Source of the DNA: Methanolinea sp.
Lineage (GTDB): Archaea; Halobacteriota; Methanomicrobia; Methanomicrobiales; Methanospirillaceae
Assembly (NCBI GenBank): GCA_024518585.1
Contig: JANIHI010000006.1
Span: forward strand, 1 to 64,000
DNA length: 64,000 bases
Reading direction: 5' to 3'
Both the position numbers and the translations under genes were made by a program. Below are positions 1 through 9,466 of this stretch, piece after piece; the stretch's first letter is position 1, and each line of letters starts with the position of its first letter. The notes below the pieces were generated by a model. That model was not told where the DNA came from and searched no databases. It was given only the letters and a program-made list of their open reading frames with translations.

Positions 1-127
1 ACGGTATAGGTCCCGGCGGCAGTATAATTATGCACGGGGTTCTGGACGGTTGCATTGGATGTCCCGTCACCGAAGTTCCACTGCCAGGCGGTAGGGGAGT
101 TGGAGGAGAGGTCGGTGAACTGGACGG
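1..127. repeat. Direct repeat copy 1 (PKD-encoding), identical to 1171..1297
   Basis: acggtataggtcccggcggcag...gtcggtgaactggacgg is identical base for base in both copies; sequences diverge after position 127/1297. Confidence 0.95.
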
Positions 128-2711
128 TAAGGGGGTATTGGCCAGATGTCGGGGACGCGGAGAATTGGACAGATGGTGGAACAGGGTTGACGCTTTCGGT
201 CCCCCAGGTCACGACGGCGGGTTCTGGGGATACATGTTTTCTGACGGCAATCCTATCACATATCGCACTGTTTGGAGTACCCCAACTTGTTATTGCTGCA
301 GGTAAAGAATCGGATGGTATCGTTGATGATGTTGTCCTGGTTGTCCCATCGATAACAAATGTAGCCGATGTCGATGAGATTCGATATACCTCAACGTTGT
401 GCCAATTGGTATCAAGTGGGCCAAAAAGGTCAATAAATGTATAGCTACTACCACTAAGTGTTTTTCCTTGGAATTTGTTAGAGCCATCAGTGCGGGCAAA
501 AATGATTACTTGCCGCGAGGCATCAGCATTGTTGAATCCAATTGCTGGATATGAAACCGAACTGGTTGTTGCTTGTTTCCACTTTCCCATGATAACGTGA
601 TTACCACCGAATGTTGCTTTTGAATAAATACCCTGGTATGCTGACTTAGATGCCGTAACTGTTACGACTCCGCCACTTACGATCACCGTCGGTGTGCTGC
701 CACCAATGTTCCATTTAGTCGCATTCAGGCTGGTCCCCTCAAAATCATCGAAGAACAGGAACGTTGCATCACCGTTGGAGAGGGAGGTTGCCGCGGGGTT
801 CCCGTAGTAGAGGTAGAATTGAGTTCCGGTGGTGGGGATGGAGGGGACCCTGACCCAAACGATGGCGTAATTAGATCCGGTCTCCTGGACCCAGTAGGAG
901 AGGACGGTATTGTCGGTAGTAGTGAACCGGACATCCGAGAAATCCGGGTTGACCTTGGTTCCGAGGTAGACGTTCTCGCCGGTATCGGTACCGGTCGTGT
1001 TCCAGACTTTGAACCGGACCTGGTAATCGGTGAGCGGGGATGAAGATCCGGAGATGGTGTGGAGTTTGCGGTAGGACCAGCCGGAGAGGAACGGCGGGGG
1101 TGGAGTGACGGTGATGTAGTTGGATTTCCGGGTGGTGTTGGAGCCGTAAGAATTCGAGACGGTAAGCGTGACGGTATAGGTCCCGGCGGCAGTATAATTA
1201 TGCACGGGGTTCTGGACGGTTGCATTGGATGTCCCGTCACCGAAGTTCCACTGCCAGGCGGTAGGGGAGTTGGAGGAGAGGTCGGTGAACTGGACGGAAA
1301 GCGGCGCTACACCAGTGGCCGGTGTGGCCTTGAATTCTGCGATCGGGCCAGGGACTGGGGAGACGGTGAGCTCGTACAGTTCATTGTTTATTTCGCAATT
1401 TCCAGACCGGATTTTGAACCATCCCGCCTCGCCCCAGCCTGTTCCCCAACTGTTCTTGCATATCCAGTATGTTCCTCCCCCATCCTGTCCATACCCGACA
1501 ATGACGATGGCATGGTAGCCTTCGAAATCGTCAGTTGTATTTTCATAGATGCCTGTTTTATAAGAATAGAAGTCTGAATAGACAACGAAAGTTCCGATTA
1601 TTGGTCCTCTTGTCAGCGCGTCCTTGATTGCTGCTTCATTGTTAAGGGGGTATATCCGGTGCCATTCTGATATACGGTTAGCTCGGCTGCAACCAGGATT
1701 ACAGGTGGTCACTTGTGCCTTGTAAGGGAAACAGGACTCGTTCATGACACCTTGATTGAGCACCCAGTTGAGGGGACAGCTCATAGTGGCTCCGTCACAG
1801 CTCCCGCATCCCGGACAGGAGAGAAGGTCCTGCTCCGCAAAGTCTGGGTTGAGGTTAGGGTTGTTGTATGCAATTTCCATCCGGGACTCAAGTGTCCCGA
1901 GGGTTGCAAATGCCCAGCAACTCCCGCAATCCCCCTGGTTGCGGATGGGGGTTGTAAAGTCACCGCCATTAACCCTCCAGTCGAGAGAGGGAGGAACGCT
2001 TTGGATACCAGATGAGAAATTTTCGGGTGAAACACCCGATCCCCCTTCCGAACTGAATGAATTTTCTGTTGATACATGTATGAGACCAAGCATATTTTTG
2101 CGTTCGTTGTCAGGCAGGTCGAATACTGATGTCCACCCTGCTACCCATTTCTTCCCCTGCGCTTTGATGGCTGATTGGATATTTTCCAATTCCTTTTGTT
2201 TTCTCTCCCGGAAAGCAAGAGAACTTGCGGGGGTCTCTCCCTGTTTCTCTCCCTGTTTGACCGTGCATTGGAGGCATGGTATTTCCTCTCCCATAGTGGA
2301 GGAGGGATTGGGATCTGCGAGGGAAGGGGAAGCGGGAGTAATTGCCGGGTCAATGCTGGGGAAAACCGTTTGAGTCGGGGTTGTAATGATTTCGGAATTG
2401 ACTTGTCCTACGAGGAGATCGCTGCCGGGCGGAGTGGACTCCTCTGCCTGATCAGAACCCCCCGGAGTTGATAGTGACATTGAGAAAAGAGGAGGACAGT
2501 CATCATCATTCTCCCCGTCGACCTGGGATACTGGCCCTTGGTGAACCTGACAAACCAATCCCTGTGAATCATTGTCAGTGGCCTGGATTGCTGCCCCGCT
2601 ACAGGAGATGCATTCCTGTTCAATTTCGTTTCCTGCCGCAGTCCCTATGATGCATAAAGAAAGGAAAATGGTAAAAATAATAACCCCATAAGTAATTTTC
2701 CGGACTTTCAT
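1..2711 (-). CDS. Secreted papain-like (C1) cysteine peptidase with PKD and DUF2341/LamG-like domains (C-terminus beyond window)
   Basis: Manual translation from ATG at 2711: MKVRKITYGVIIFTIFLSLCIIGTAAG (signal peptide), ...PSLDWRVNGGDFTTPIRNQGDCGSCWAFATLGTLESRMEIAYNN (Q-x-x-CGSCWAF papain active site), YHAIVIVGYGQDGGGTYWICKNSWGTGWGEAGWFKI (His/Asn regions), then PKD (PLSVQFTDLSSNSPTAWQWNFGDGT), DUF2341-like segment (FLSGWSYRKLHTISGSSSPLTDYQVRFKV...FYLYYGN), and a second PKD. Open to the left edge, so absent from the ORF track. Confidence 0.93.
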   Translation of the reverse strand, partial: MKVRKITYGVIIFTIFLSLCIIGTAAGNEIEQECISCSGAAIQATDNDSQGLVCQVHQGPVSQVDGENDDDCPPLFSMSLSTPGGSDQAEESTPPGSDLLVGQVNSEIITTPTQTVFPSIDPAITPASPSLADPNPSSTMGEEIPCLQCTVKQGEKQGETPASSLAFRERKQKELENIQSAIKAQGKKWVAGWTSVFDLPDNERKNMLGLIHVSTENSFSSEGGSGVSPENFSSGIQSVPPSLDWRVNGGDFTTPIRNQGDCGSCWAFATLGTLESRMEIAYNNPNLNPDFAEQDLLSCPGCGSCDGATMSCPLNWVLNQGVMNESCFPYKAQVTTCNPGCSRANRISEWHRIYPLNNEAAIKDALTRGPIIGTFVVYSDFYSYKTGIYENTTDDFEGYHAIVIVGYGQDGGGTYWICKNSWGTGWGEAGWFKIRSGNCEINNELYELTVSPVPGPIAEFKATPATGVAPLSVQFTDLSSNSPTAWQWNFGDGTSNATVQNPVHNYTAAGTYTVTLTVSNSYGSNTTRKSNYITVTPPPPFLSGWSYRKLHTISGSSSPLTDYQVRFKVWNTTGTDTGENVYLGTKVNPDFSDVRFTTTDNTVLSYWVQETGSNYAIVWVRVPSIPTTGTQFYLYYGNPAATSLSNGDATFLFFDDFEGTSLNATKWNIGGSTPTVIVSGGVVTVTASKSAYQGIYSKATFGGNHVIMGKWKQATTSSVSYPAIGFNNADASRQVIIFARTDGSNKFQGKTLSGSSYTFIDLFGPLDTNWHNVEVYRISSTSATFVIDGTTRTTSSTIPSDSLPAAITSWGTPNSAICDRIAVRKHVSPEPAVVTWGTESVNPVPPSVQFSASPTSGQYPLTVQFTDLSSNSPTAWQWNFGDGTSNATVQNPVHNYTAAGTYT
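1171..1297. repeat. Direct repeat copy 2 (PKD-encoding), identical to 1..127
   Basis: See copy 1. Confidence 0.95.
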
Positions 2712-3130
2712 CTCTCCACCTTGCACCGGTCTTGCCACCCTGTTTGATCGGTGGCGATTGTTCCTGAAAGTATATTCATCCCCCTTAATTAAATAGTGAG
2801 GAGGGGGTAACCTGCATGATGCAGGAATGGAAAATAACCTGGCTTTTCCTCTCAAATTATTGTTAACCAGATATAAAGGGGTCTTCGATATTCGAATAGG
2901 TAGTGAGGAGCAATGGGAGAGGCGACCGACTCCACACCGCTAGAAAAGATCCTCCCGCCACGCCCCAAAGGACGTCCCTGCAGCTGTTTGGAGACTGACG
3001 TGTCATGGAGAACGGCAAAATTTTTTTCATCTTTCCCCGTATAATACAGCGATGAGATGAAAAATACCAATTCGAGATAAGCCTTTAGAAAAAGAGAAAA
3101 AAAAGCTTCCGAGACAGGAATCACCACCAT

Positions 3131-3976
3131 TCACACGATATCCGCGTAATACTGCTCCACCTTCCGGAAGTAAAACGTCCCCGTCACAAGGAGGACGAAG
3201 ACGACTGCAAGCGAGACCCATATCATGCTGCCCGGCGGACTCGTCCCGAGGAGGGCCCACCGGAACCCCTCGATCACCCCCGCCATGGGGTTTAACCCGT
3301 AGAGTACCTGCCACTTTTCGGGTAACAGGGAACTGGGGTAGACGACGGGAGAGGCATAGAGCCATATCTGGACCAGGAACGGGACGGTGTACTGGAAATC
3401 CCTGTACATGACGTTTAATGCCGAGAGCCAGATGCCGACCGAGAGCGAGGCGAGGACGGCGAAAAGGACAAACAGCGGGAGGAAGATGACGTTGACCGTG
3501 GGTGCAAACCCGTAATAGACCATCAGAAGGACAAGTATCGAGAACGCGACCACGAAATCGACCAGCGGGGAGAGGATCCCGGAAAGGGGCATGACCAGGC
3601 GGGGGAAGTAGACTTTCGTGAGGATGTTCTGGTTCTGGACCATGCTCAGGGTCGACCGGGAGAGCCCCTCCGCAAACAGGGTCCAGGGGAGGAGTGCGGC
3701 GAAGCTGAAGAGGGGGTAGGGGACGCCCTCGGAGGGGATCTTTGCGAACCCGCCGAAGATGACGGTGAAGATGACCATCGCAAACAGGGGCTGGATGATA
3801 GCCCATGCCGCCCCAAGGGCCGTCTGCTTGTACCGGAGCTTCACGTCCCGCCACGTGAAGATGTAGAGGAGCTCGCGGTATGCCCAGAGTTCCCGGAAGT
3901 CCACGGGTACCCACTTCTTCGGGGGAGTGATGATGGTGACCGGGAGATCGTCGGGAGCTGGTGTCGACGCCGTCAT
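3131..3976 (-). CDS. ABC-2 type polysaccharide/polyol-phosphate export permease
   Basis: FRELWAYRELLYIFTWRDVKLRYKQTALGAAWAIIQPLFAMVIFTVIFG... with ~6 TM segments, typical Wzm/TagG-like permease. Confidence 0.9.
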   Translation of the reverse strand: MTASTPAPDDLPVTIITPPKKWVPVDFRELWAYRELLYIFTWRDVKLRYKQTALGAAWAIIQPLFAMVIFTVIFGGFAKIPSEGVPYPLFSFAALLPWTLFAEGLSRSTLSMVQNQNILTKVYFPRLVMPLSGILSPLVDFVVAFSILVLLMVYYGFAPTVNVIFLPLFVLFAVLASLSVGIWLSALNVMYRDFQYTVPFLVQIWLYASPVVYPSSLLPEKWQVLYGLNPMAGVIEGFRWALLGTSPPGSMIWVSLAVVFVLLVTGTFYFRKVEQYYADIV

Positions 3977-4022
3977 GATGTAACCCTGTTCTTCGTATTC
4001 GCGTGCACCGGCGGAAAAGCTT

Positions 4023-4991
4023 TCAACAATGGTCCGGTTCCCCGGTGGTACCCGTTCCGAGAGTCTTTTGGTACCACTCGATCGTCCTCTTTAACCCCTC
4101 TTCGAAGGGGACTTCTGCCCGGAAACCAAATTCCCGTTCTGCACGGCTCACGTCGAGGCCCCGCCGCGGCTGCCCGTCGGGTTTTGTCGTGTCCCAGACA
4201 ATTTTCCCGGAAAAACCGGTGTGCCGGGCGATGATCGCCACGAGTTCCCTGATCTTGATCTCGTTGCCGGCACCGATATTCACCGGGTCAGGCTTGTTGT
4301 ACCGCTCGGTTGCAAGGACGATGGCCCGGGCAGCATCGTCAACGTACAGGAACTCGCGGGAGGCGCTCCCCGTCCCCCATACCTCGACGACCTCCTCCCT
4401 GTTGCAGACAGCGTCGGAAAACTTCTTAATCAGCGCCGGGATGACATGGGAGCTCTCGGGGTTGAAGTTGTCATGGGGGCCGTAGAGGTTCACGGGCAGG
4501 AGATAGATCGCATTGAACCCGTACTGCTGGCGGTATGCCTGGCACTGGACAAGGAGCATCTTCTTTGCAAGCCCATAGGGCGCGTTGGTCTCCTCGGGGT
4601 ACCCGTTCCAGAGGTCCTCTTCCCTGAAGGGGACCGGTGTGAACTTCGGGTACGCGCAGACGGTCCCGAGGACGACGCATTTTTCGACCCCGGCCTGGCG
4701 AGCGGCCTCGATGACCTGTATCCCCATGATGGCATTGTCAAAGAAGAGCTCGGCAGGATACTTCTGGTTAAAGCCGATCCCGCCGACCCTTGCGGCAAGG
4801 TGGATGACAATATCCTTGCCTTCCACCGCTTTCTGGCAGTTTTCCCACTTCCGGAGGTCGAGATCGCGGCTCCGGGGGATCGCGAGCTGCGCGGCTCCAA
4901 CCCCCCGCTTCAGCAGCTGTTCGACAATGGCACTCCCAAGGAAACCGGCACCGCCCGTGATGAGGATGCTCTTCCCATCCCAGTAACTCAC
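4023..4991 (-). CDS. fcl: GDP-L-fucose synthase (NAD-dependent epimerase/dehydratase)
   Basis: [25 protein letters not shown] Rossmann motif; [16 protein letters not shown] and [21 protein letters not shown] typical of Fcl/WcaG. GTG start at 4991 inferred; the ORF-track extension to 5141 is in the gmd coding region. Confidence 0.92.
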   Translation of the reverse strand: MSYWDGKSILITGGAGFLGSAIVEQLLKRGVGAAQLAIPRSRDLDLRKWENCQKAVEGKDIVIHLAARVGGIGFNQKYPAELFFDNAIMGIQVIEAARQAGVEKCVVLGTVCAYPKFTPVPFREEDLWNGYPEETNAPYGLAKKMLLVQCQAYRQQYGFNAIYLLPVNLYGPHDNFNPESSHVIPALIKKFSDAVCNREEVVEVWGTGSASREFLYVDDAARAIVLATERYNKPDPVNIGAGNEIKIRELVAIIARHTGFSGKIVWDTTKPDGQPRRGLDVSRAEREFGFRAEVPFEEGLKRTIEWYQKTLGTGTTGEPDHC

Positions 4992-4995
4992 CGCT

Positions 4996-6054
4996 CTAGT
5001 CCCCCTTCCACCACTTGTTGCCAAACCTCTTTTCCAGTATCCTGTCGCCCTCACCGATGGGCTCAAGCCCGAACGCCCGCATGTCTGCGTCCACCATGAC
5101 CTTGACCAGGTCACCGAACCGGACCCGGGCCTTCCAGCCAAGAACCTTTTCTGCCTTCCGCGGGTCGGCGATGAGCACGTCCACCTCGGTCGGGCGGAAG
5201 TATTTCTGGTCGATTCTCACGTGCTCGTCCATGTCGAGGTCTGCGTACCGGAACGCTGCCTCCACGAACTCCTGGACGGAATGGGTCTCACCCGTCCCGA
5301 TCACGAAGTCGTCAGCCTTGGCCTGCTGGAGCATCATCCACATGCATTCCACGTACTCCGGCGAGAAACCCCAGTCGCGCTTTGCCTCGAGGTTCCCGAG
5401 GGCAAGGGACTTCTCCCTGCCCGAGAGTATCCGTGCAATACCCCGCGTGATCTTGCGTGTCACGAAGGTCTCGCCCCGGCGGGGGGACTCGTGGTTGAAG
5501 AGGATGCCGTTGCAGGCATACATCCCGTACCCTTCCCGGTAATTCCGCGTCATCCAGTAGGCATAGACTTTCGCACACGCGTAGGGACTGCGGGGGTAAA
5601 ATGGCGTCTCCTCGTTCTGCGGGGGGTTGGAGCCGCCGAACATCTCGCTGCTCGATGCCTGGTAGAACCGGACGCCGGGGTTGCTCCGGCGGGCAGCCTC
5701 GAGCAGGCGGGTCGTCCCAAGGCCCGTGATATTCCCGGTGTACTCCGGGGTATCAAAAGAGACCCGGACGTGGCTCTGGGCGGCAAGGTTGTACACCTCG
5801 TCGGGGCGGACCCTGTCCATGATGGTCGAGATTTGCTCGGAATCAGAGAGGTCCCCGTAGTGCAGGAAGAGTCCCGACCCGCTCGATGCTGTCCCGGCAA
5901 TCTCTGCCTCGGGGAAGATGTGGGCGATCCTGCTGGTATTGAGCGACGAGGACCTCCGTACAAGGCCGTGCACCTCGTAACCCCTCGAGAGGAGGAGCTC
6001 GGCGAGGTAGGAGCCGTCCTGCCCGGTAATCCCGGTAATCAAGGCTTTTTTCAT
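4996..6054 (-). CDS. gmd: GDP-mannose 4,6-dehydratase
   Basis: [40 protein letters not shown]..., [43 protein letters not shown]. Confidence 0.96.
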   Translation of the reverse strand: MKKALITGITGQDGSYLAELLLSRGYEVHGLVRRSSSLNTSRIAHIFPEAEIAGTASSGSGLFLHYGDLSDSEQISTIMDRVRPDEVYNLAAQSHVRVSFDTPEYTGNITGLGTTRLLEAARRSNPGVRFYQASSSEMFGGSNPPQNEETPFYPRSPYACAKVYAYWMTRNYREGYGMYACNGILFNHESPRRGETFVTRKITRGIARILSGREKSLALGNLEAKRDWGFSPEYVECMWMMLQQAKADDFVIGTGETHSVQEFVEAAFRYADLDMDEHVRIDQKYFRPTEVDVLIADPRKAEKVLGWKARVRFGDLVKVMVDADMRAFGLEPIGEGDRILEKRFGNKWWKGD

Positions 6055-6226
6055 GGTACGACCCGGATAAGTGAGAAATATATTCGCACCGGGAGGCATA
6101 TACCTTCCCGTTTTCCTTGGCAAGCGGCATATCCCGTGGAAACGTTGAGGTAGGGCTGGCACGGGTGTTCTTATCCCAGGCATTACGAAACCCGCGCAAT
6201 CCCCCCTATATTTACCAGGAGTGAAC

Positions 6227-6237
6227 TATTTAAGCAT
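6227..6237 (+). promoter_or_regulatory. TATA-like box for the tRNA-Arg gene
   Basis: ctatttaagc about 27-30 bp upstream of the tRNA 5' end. Confidence 0.5.
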
Positions 6238-6261
6238 CCAGGCGAGATAACTATAGCCAGT

Positions 6262-6333
6262 GTCCCGGTAGGGTAGTGGATATCCTAGAAGCCTGCGGAG
6301 CTTTTGACCCGGGTTCAAGTCCCGGCCGGGGCG
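6262..6333 (+). tRNA. tRNA-Arg (anticodon GCG)
   Basis: Cloverleaf folded by hand: acceptor GTCCCGG/CCGGGGC + G73; D arm GGGTAGTGGATATCCT; anticodon stem GAAGC/GCTTT with loop CTGCGGA (GCG); T arm CCGGG-TTCAAGT-CCCGG. No intron. Confidence 0.93.
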
Positions 6334-6343
6334 TCTCTTTCCT

Positions 6344-7291
6344 TTACCGGTTCCCAAGCGGGATACCGCGGTGCAGTCCCGCCCTTTGTGCTGCTTCCAC
6401 CGCCTCCTTGTACTCCTTGACCGTCAAGCGACGGTTCAAAACCTTCAATCGCGGATCTGCCAGGAAGTCCCCAACCCTCCCGCAGGGGCGGTACTGGTCC
6501 ATGATGTTGATGTAGGCATCCCGGGATACCCTCTCTGCAATGAATGCAAAGACCCGCCCGCTCCCGGCAAGGCCGCCGGGGAGGACGAGGTGGCGAATGA
6601 TGAGTCCCCTCCGTGCAATTCCCCTTTCAATCACCAGGTCGCCGACCTGCCGCTGCATCTCCACGATCGCCGCCTCCATAATTTCAACGTACCGGGGGGC
6701 TTCGGAGAGAACGAGCGCAATCTCGTCATCTGCATACTTTGCATCCGGCATGTAGATATCGACGATGCCGTCGAGGATGCGCAGTGTCTCGACCGAATCG
6801 TAACTGCCTGTGTTGTACACGAGGGGGATGGCGAGACCCTGCCCGGCGGCGATCGAGACAGACCGGACGATCTGGGGGACAAAGTGGGTGGGCGAAACGA
6901 GGTTGATGTTGTGGCACCCCCTGTCCTGGAGCCAAAGCATGATCCGGGCCAGTTCCTCGCAGCTGACCTCCCTGCCATACCTCTCCTGGCTGATCTCGTA
7001 GTTCTGGCAGAAGGCACACCGCAGGGAACACCCTGCAAAAAAGATCGTACCGGACCCGGAACTCCCGACCAGGGGAGGCTCCTCTCCAAAGTGGGGACCA
7101 AAAGAAGAGACCTTCGGGAGAAAACCTCCCCCGCAGTACCCCGTCTTTCCGGCGGACCTGTCAACACCGCACTGCCGCGGGCAGACCCGGCAGGGTGAGA
7201 GTAGCTCCCCGGCATGTTTCACACGCCGTTCCAGTTCCCCGGACCGGTGCAAAGAGAGGTACGATGGCCCGCTTTCGTATGTGCCCGCCAT
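6344..7291 (-). CDS. Radical SAM protein, pyruvate-formate-lyase-activating-enzyme-like
   Basis: CRVCPRQCGVDRSAGKTGYCG ... GTIFFAGCSLRCAFCQNYEISQ (CxxxCxxC variant). Start MAGTYESG at 7291 chosen. Confidence 0.85.
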   Translation of the reverse strand: MAGTYESGPSYLSLHRSGELERRVKHAGELLSPCRVCPRQCGVDRSAGKTGYCGGGFLPKVSSFGPHFGEEPPLVGSSGSGTIFFAGCSLRCAFCQNYEISQERYGREVSCEELARIMLWLQDRGCHNINLVSPTHFVPQIVRSVSIAAGQGLAIPLVYNTGSYDSVETLRILDGIVDIYMPDAKYADDEIALVLSEAPRYVEIMEAAIVEMQRQVGDLVIERGIARRGLIIRHLVLPGGLAGSGRVFAFIAERVSRDAYINIMDQYRPCGRVGDFLADPRLKVLNRRLTVKEYKEAVEAAQRAGLHRGIPLGNR

Positions 7292-7443
7292 GGATGGTTC
7301 TTTTGTCATCCCTGTATTGGTTTCTCCCCTTATTGGGGTATCGGGCAGCAGCTCCCAAAAAGAATATGGGGAGGGAGACATACTGGAGTAGTAACGGCAC
7401 TACCACGCTGTTTAATCCCCAGGAAAACGAGGTGAATGAGAGA

Positions 7444-7848
7444 ATGGTGAACCTGACACCCGAGATGAAAGAGACTTTTGCAAAGATCAAGCTCTTCCCG
7501 GTGGCAACCGCTTCCAAGAAGGGAGTTCCGAACGTCGCCCCGATTGCATTCGTGATCATGGCCGCCGATGACACCCTCTGGCTCGCGGACAACTACATGC
7601 ACAAGACCCTCGCAAACGTGAAGGAGAACCCGCACGCGGCGATCTACATCTGGGACCCGGACGCAAAGAAGTGCTTCCAGATCAAGGGAACAGTGGAGGT
7701 CAAGACCGCGGGTCCCGACTACGAGAAGATGAAGAAGATGGTCCACGACAAGAAACCGGAACTCCCGGCAAAGTCCCTCCTCGTGATGAAGATCACGGAA
7801 GTCTTTGAGTGCAACCCCGGCCCCCACGCCGGGAAGAAGTTACTGTAG
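7444..7848 (+). CDS. Pyridoxamine 5'-phosphate oxidase-like FMN-binding split-barrel protein
   Basis: MVNLTPEMKETFAKIKLFPVATASKKGVPNVAPIAFV...LWLADNYMHKTLANVKENPHAAIYIWD. Confidence 0.85.
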   Translation: MVNLTPEMKETFAKIKLFPVATASKKGVPNVAPIAFVIMAADDTLWLADNYMHKTLANVKENPHAAIYIWDPDAKKCFQIKGTVEVKTAGPDYEKMKKMVHDKKPELPAKSLLVMKITEVFECNPGPHAGKKLL

Positions 7849-8066
7849 ATCTCCCCACACTTTTTTTGACCCTCTCCCCGGCCGGGTAGTTCCCTTTGGG
7901 CCTATCACAATTTTCCGTCGGGTAATGGGGATGTGCAAGAGAGGCAATTGTCCCCCCATCCTTGCGTGAGGATAACCCACCGGAGTCATGCCATCGCCGC
8001 ATGTATCCAAAATCAACCGGGAGATCTCAAAAAAGAGGCTGTAAAAAAAACAGGGGAGTGGGGGGA

Positions 8067-9260
8067 TTACTCTTTCCCCCGCTTTCCCTGCTCCGCCAGC
8101 CGCGCCTGGATCCCGTAGTAGGCCGAGACACCAATTGCGTGGCACTGGTCGATCGAGGTCGTATCGAACGAGACGAGGTCACCCGAGTAGAGCCCTTCCG
8201 GGGACGACCGCCCCAGGACCCTGCAACAGCCCTTGAACATCTCCACCTCGACCCTGCCCGTGACCCTCTCCTGGGACTGCGCGATGAACGCAGAAAGGTC
8301 ATGGAAGAGCGGCTCGTGGACGAGGCCCATGTAGGCGAGTTCCGACCATTTCTCGTCGACGATGTGCTTGAAGGCGAGTTCCTGGCGGGTGAGGGTGAGG
8401 TGCTCGAGGTCATGGTGGGCCAGGAGGAGCACGGTGGCTGCCGGGTGCTCGTAGATCTCACGGGCCTTCAGCCCGAGGATCCGGTCCTCGATCATGTTGT
8501 TCCTCCCGATGCCGTGCCGGCCGGCCCGGGTATTCAATTCCCTGATCAGGTCAAAGGGTCCGTATTCCACGTCGTTGAGCCGGTGGGGGATCCCCTTGAT
8601 GAAGTCGATCGCAAGGATCTCGGGCGTGTCCGGGGCATCGTGGGGAGAGACGGTCCATGCATAGATCTCCTCGGGCGGGTGGTAGGCAGGGTCCTCGAGC
8701 ATCCCTCCCTCGATACTCCTGCTCCAGATGTTTTCGTCCACGCTCCACGGCCTCCCCTTCCCGACGGGGACGGGGATATCGTGTTCTCTGGCATAGTCGA
8801 TCTCCCAGTCCCGCGTGAGGTTGAGCTCACGGATGGGGGCGATCACGTCCAGTCCCGCCATCCGGAATATAAAATCGAACCGGAGCTGGTCGTTTCCTTT
8901 CCCCGTACACCCATGGGCAACGGCATGGGCACCTTCCCGGGCTGCAACCGCGACGACCTCCTCGGCGATGAGCGGGCGGGCGAGCGCGGTCCCCATCGGG
9001 TATCCCTCGTAGGAGCCGTTTGCCCTGATCGCCGGGAGGATGTACCCGGTGACGAACTTCTCGCGGGCATCGATCGTGTAATGCGTATCGGCCAGCTTGC
9101 GACCTTTCTCCGTCGCGGTCCTGATCTCTTCATCCCGCTGCCCGACGTTCACCGCGACGGTGACCACGCGGTCGTACCCGTAGCGCTCCCGAAGGAGGGG
9201 GATGCAGATCGATGTATCGAGCCCGCCGGAATAGGCAAGGACTACCGTTCCCTTTCCCAT
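8067..9260 (-). CDS. argG: Argininosuccinate synthase
   Basis: [42 protein letters not shown]. Confidence 0.97.
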   Translation of the reverse strand: MGKGTVVLAYSGGLDTSICIPLLRERYGYDRVVTVAVNVGQRDEEIRTATEKGRKLADTHYTIDAREKFVTGYILPAIRANGSYEGYPMGTALARPLIAEEVVAVAAREGAHAVAHGCTGKGNDQLRFDFIFRMAGLDVIAPIRELNLTRDWEIDYAREHDIPVPVGKGRPWSVDENIWSRSIEGGMLEDPAYHPPEEIYAWTVSPHDAPDTPEILAIDFIKGIPHRLNDVEYGPFDLIRELNTRAGRHGIGRNNMIEDRILGLKAREIYEHPAATVLLLAHHDLEHLTLTRQELAFKHIVDEKWSELAYMGLVHEPLFHDLSAFIAQSQERVTGRVEVEMFKGCCRVLGRSSPEGLYSGDLVSFDTTSIDQCHAIGVSAYYGIQARLAEQGKRGKE

Positions 9261-9466
9261 TTTTCATGCACTCCTGGCTGTCTATTGGAAAAGATAATAC
9301 CTATTCATTGCCCCTTTCGCGGTAATAATGCTATTTTTTTGTGGGGGACGGACAGGGGGATGTGAACCGGGATGAGAGAACGTCCCCGGTCACGCTCTCC
9401 CAGCACTGTGAAATCCGGACAATGGAGAGGATCCGGACGGGGAGAAAAAAAATGAGAATCGGATCC

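Noticed and set aside
2852-3130. 92-aa minus-strand ORF between the permease and protease genes
   Set aside because: Atypical composition, overlaps the 3' end region of the permease, no recognisable family.
9272-9316. Short ORF MNRYYLFQ* upstream of argG
   Set aside because: Only 8 codons, one Arg, aromatic codons unrelated to arginine synthesis, no terminator-like hairpin; likely chance.
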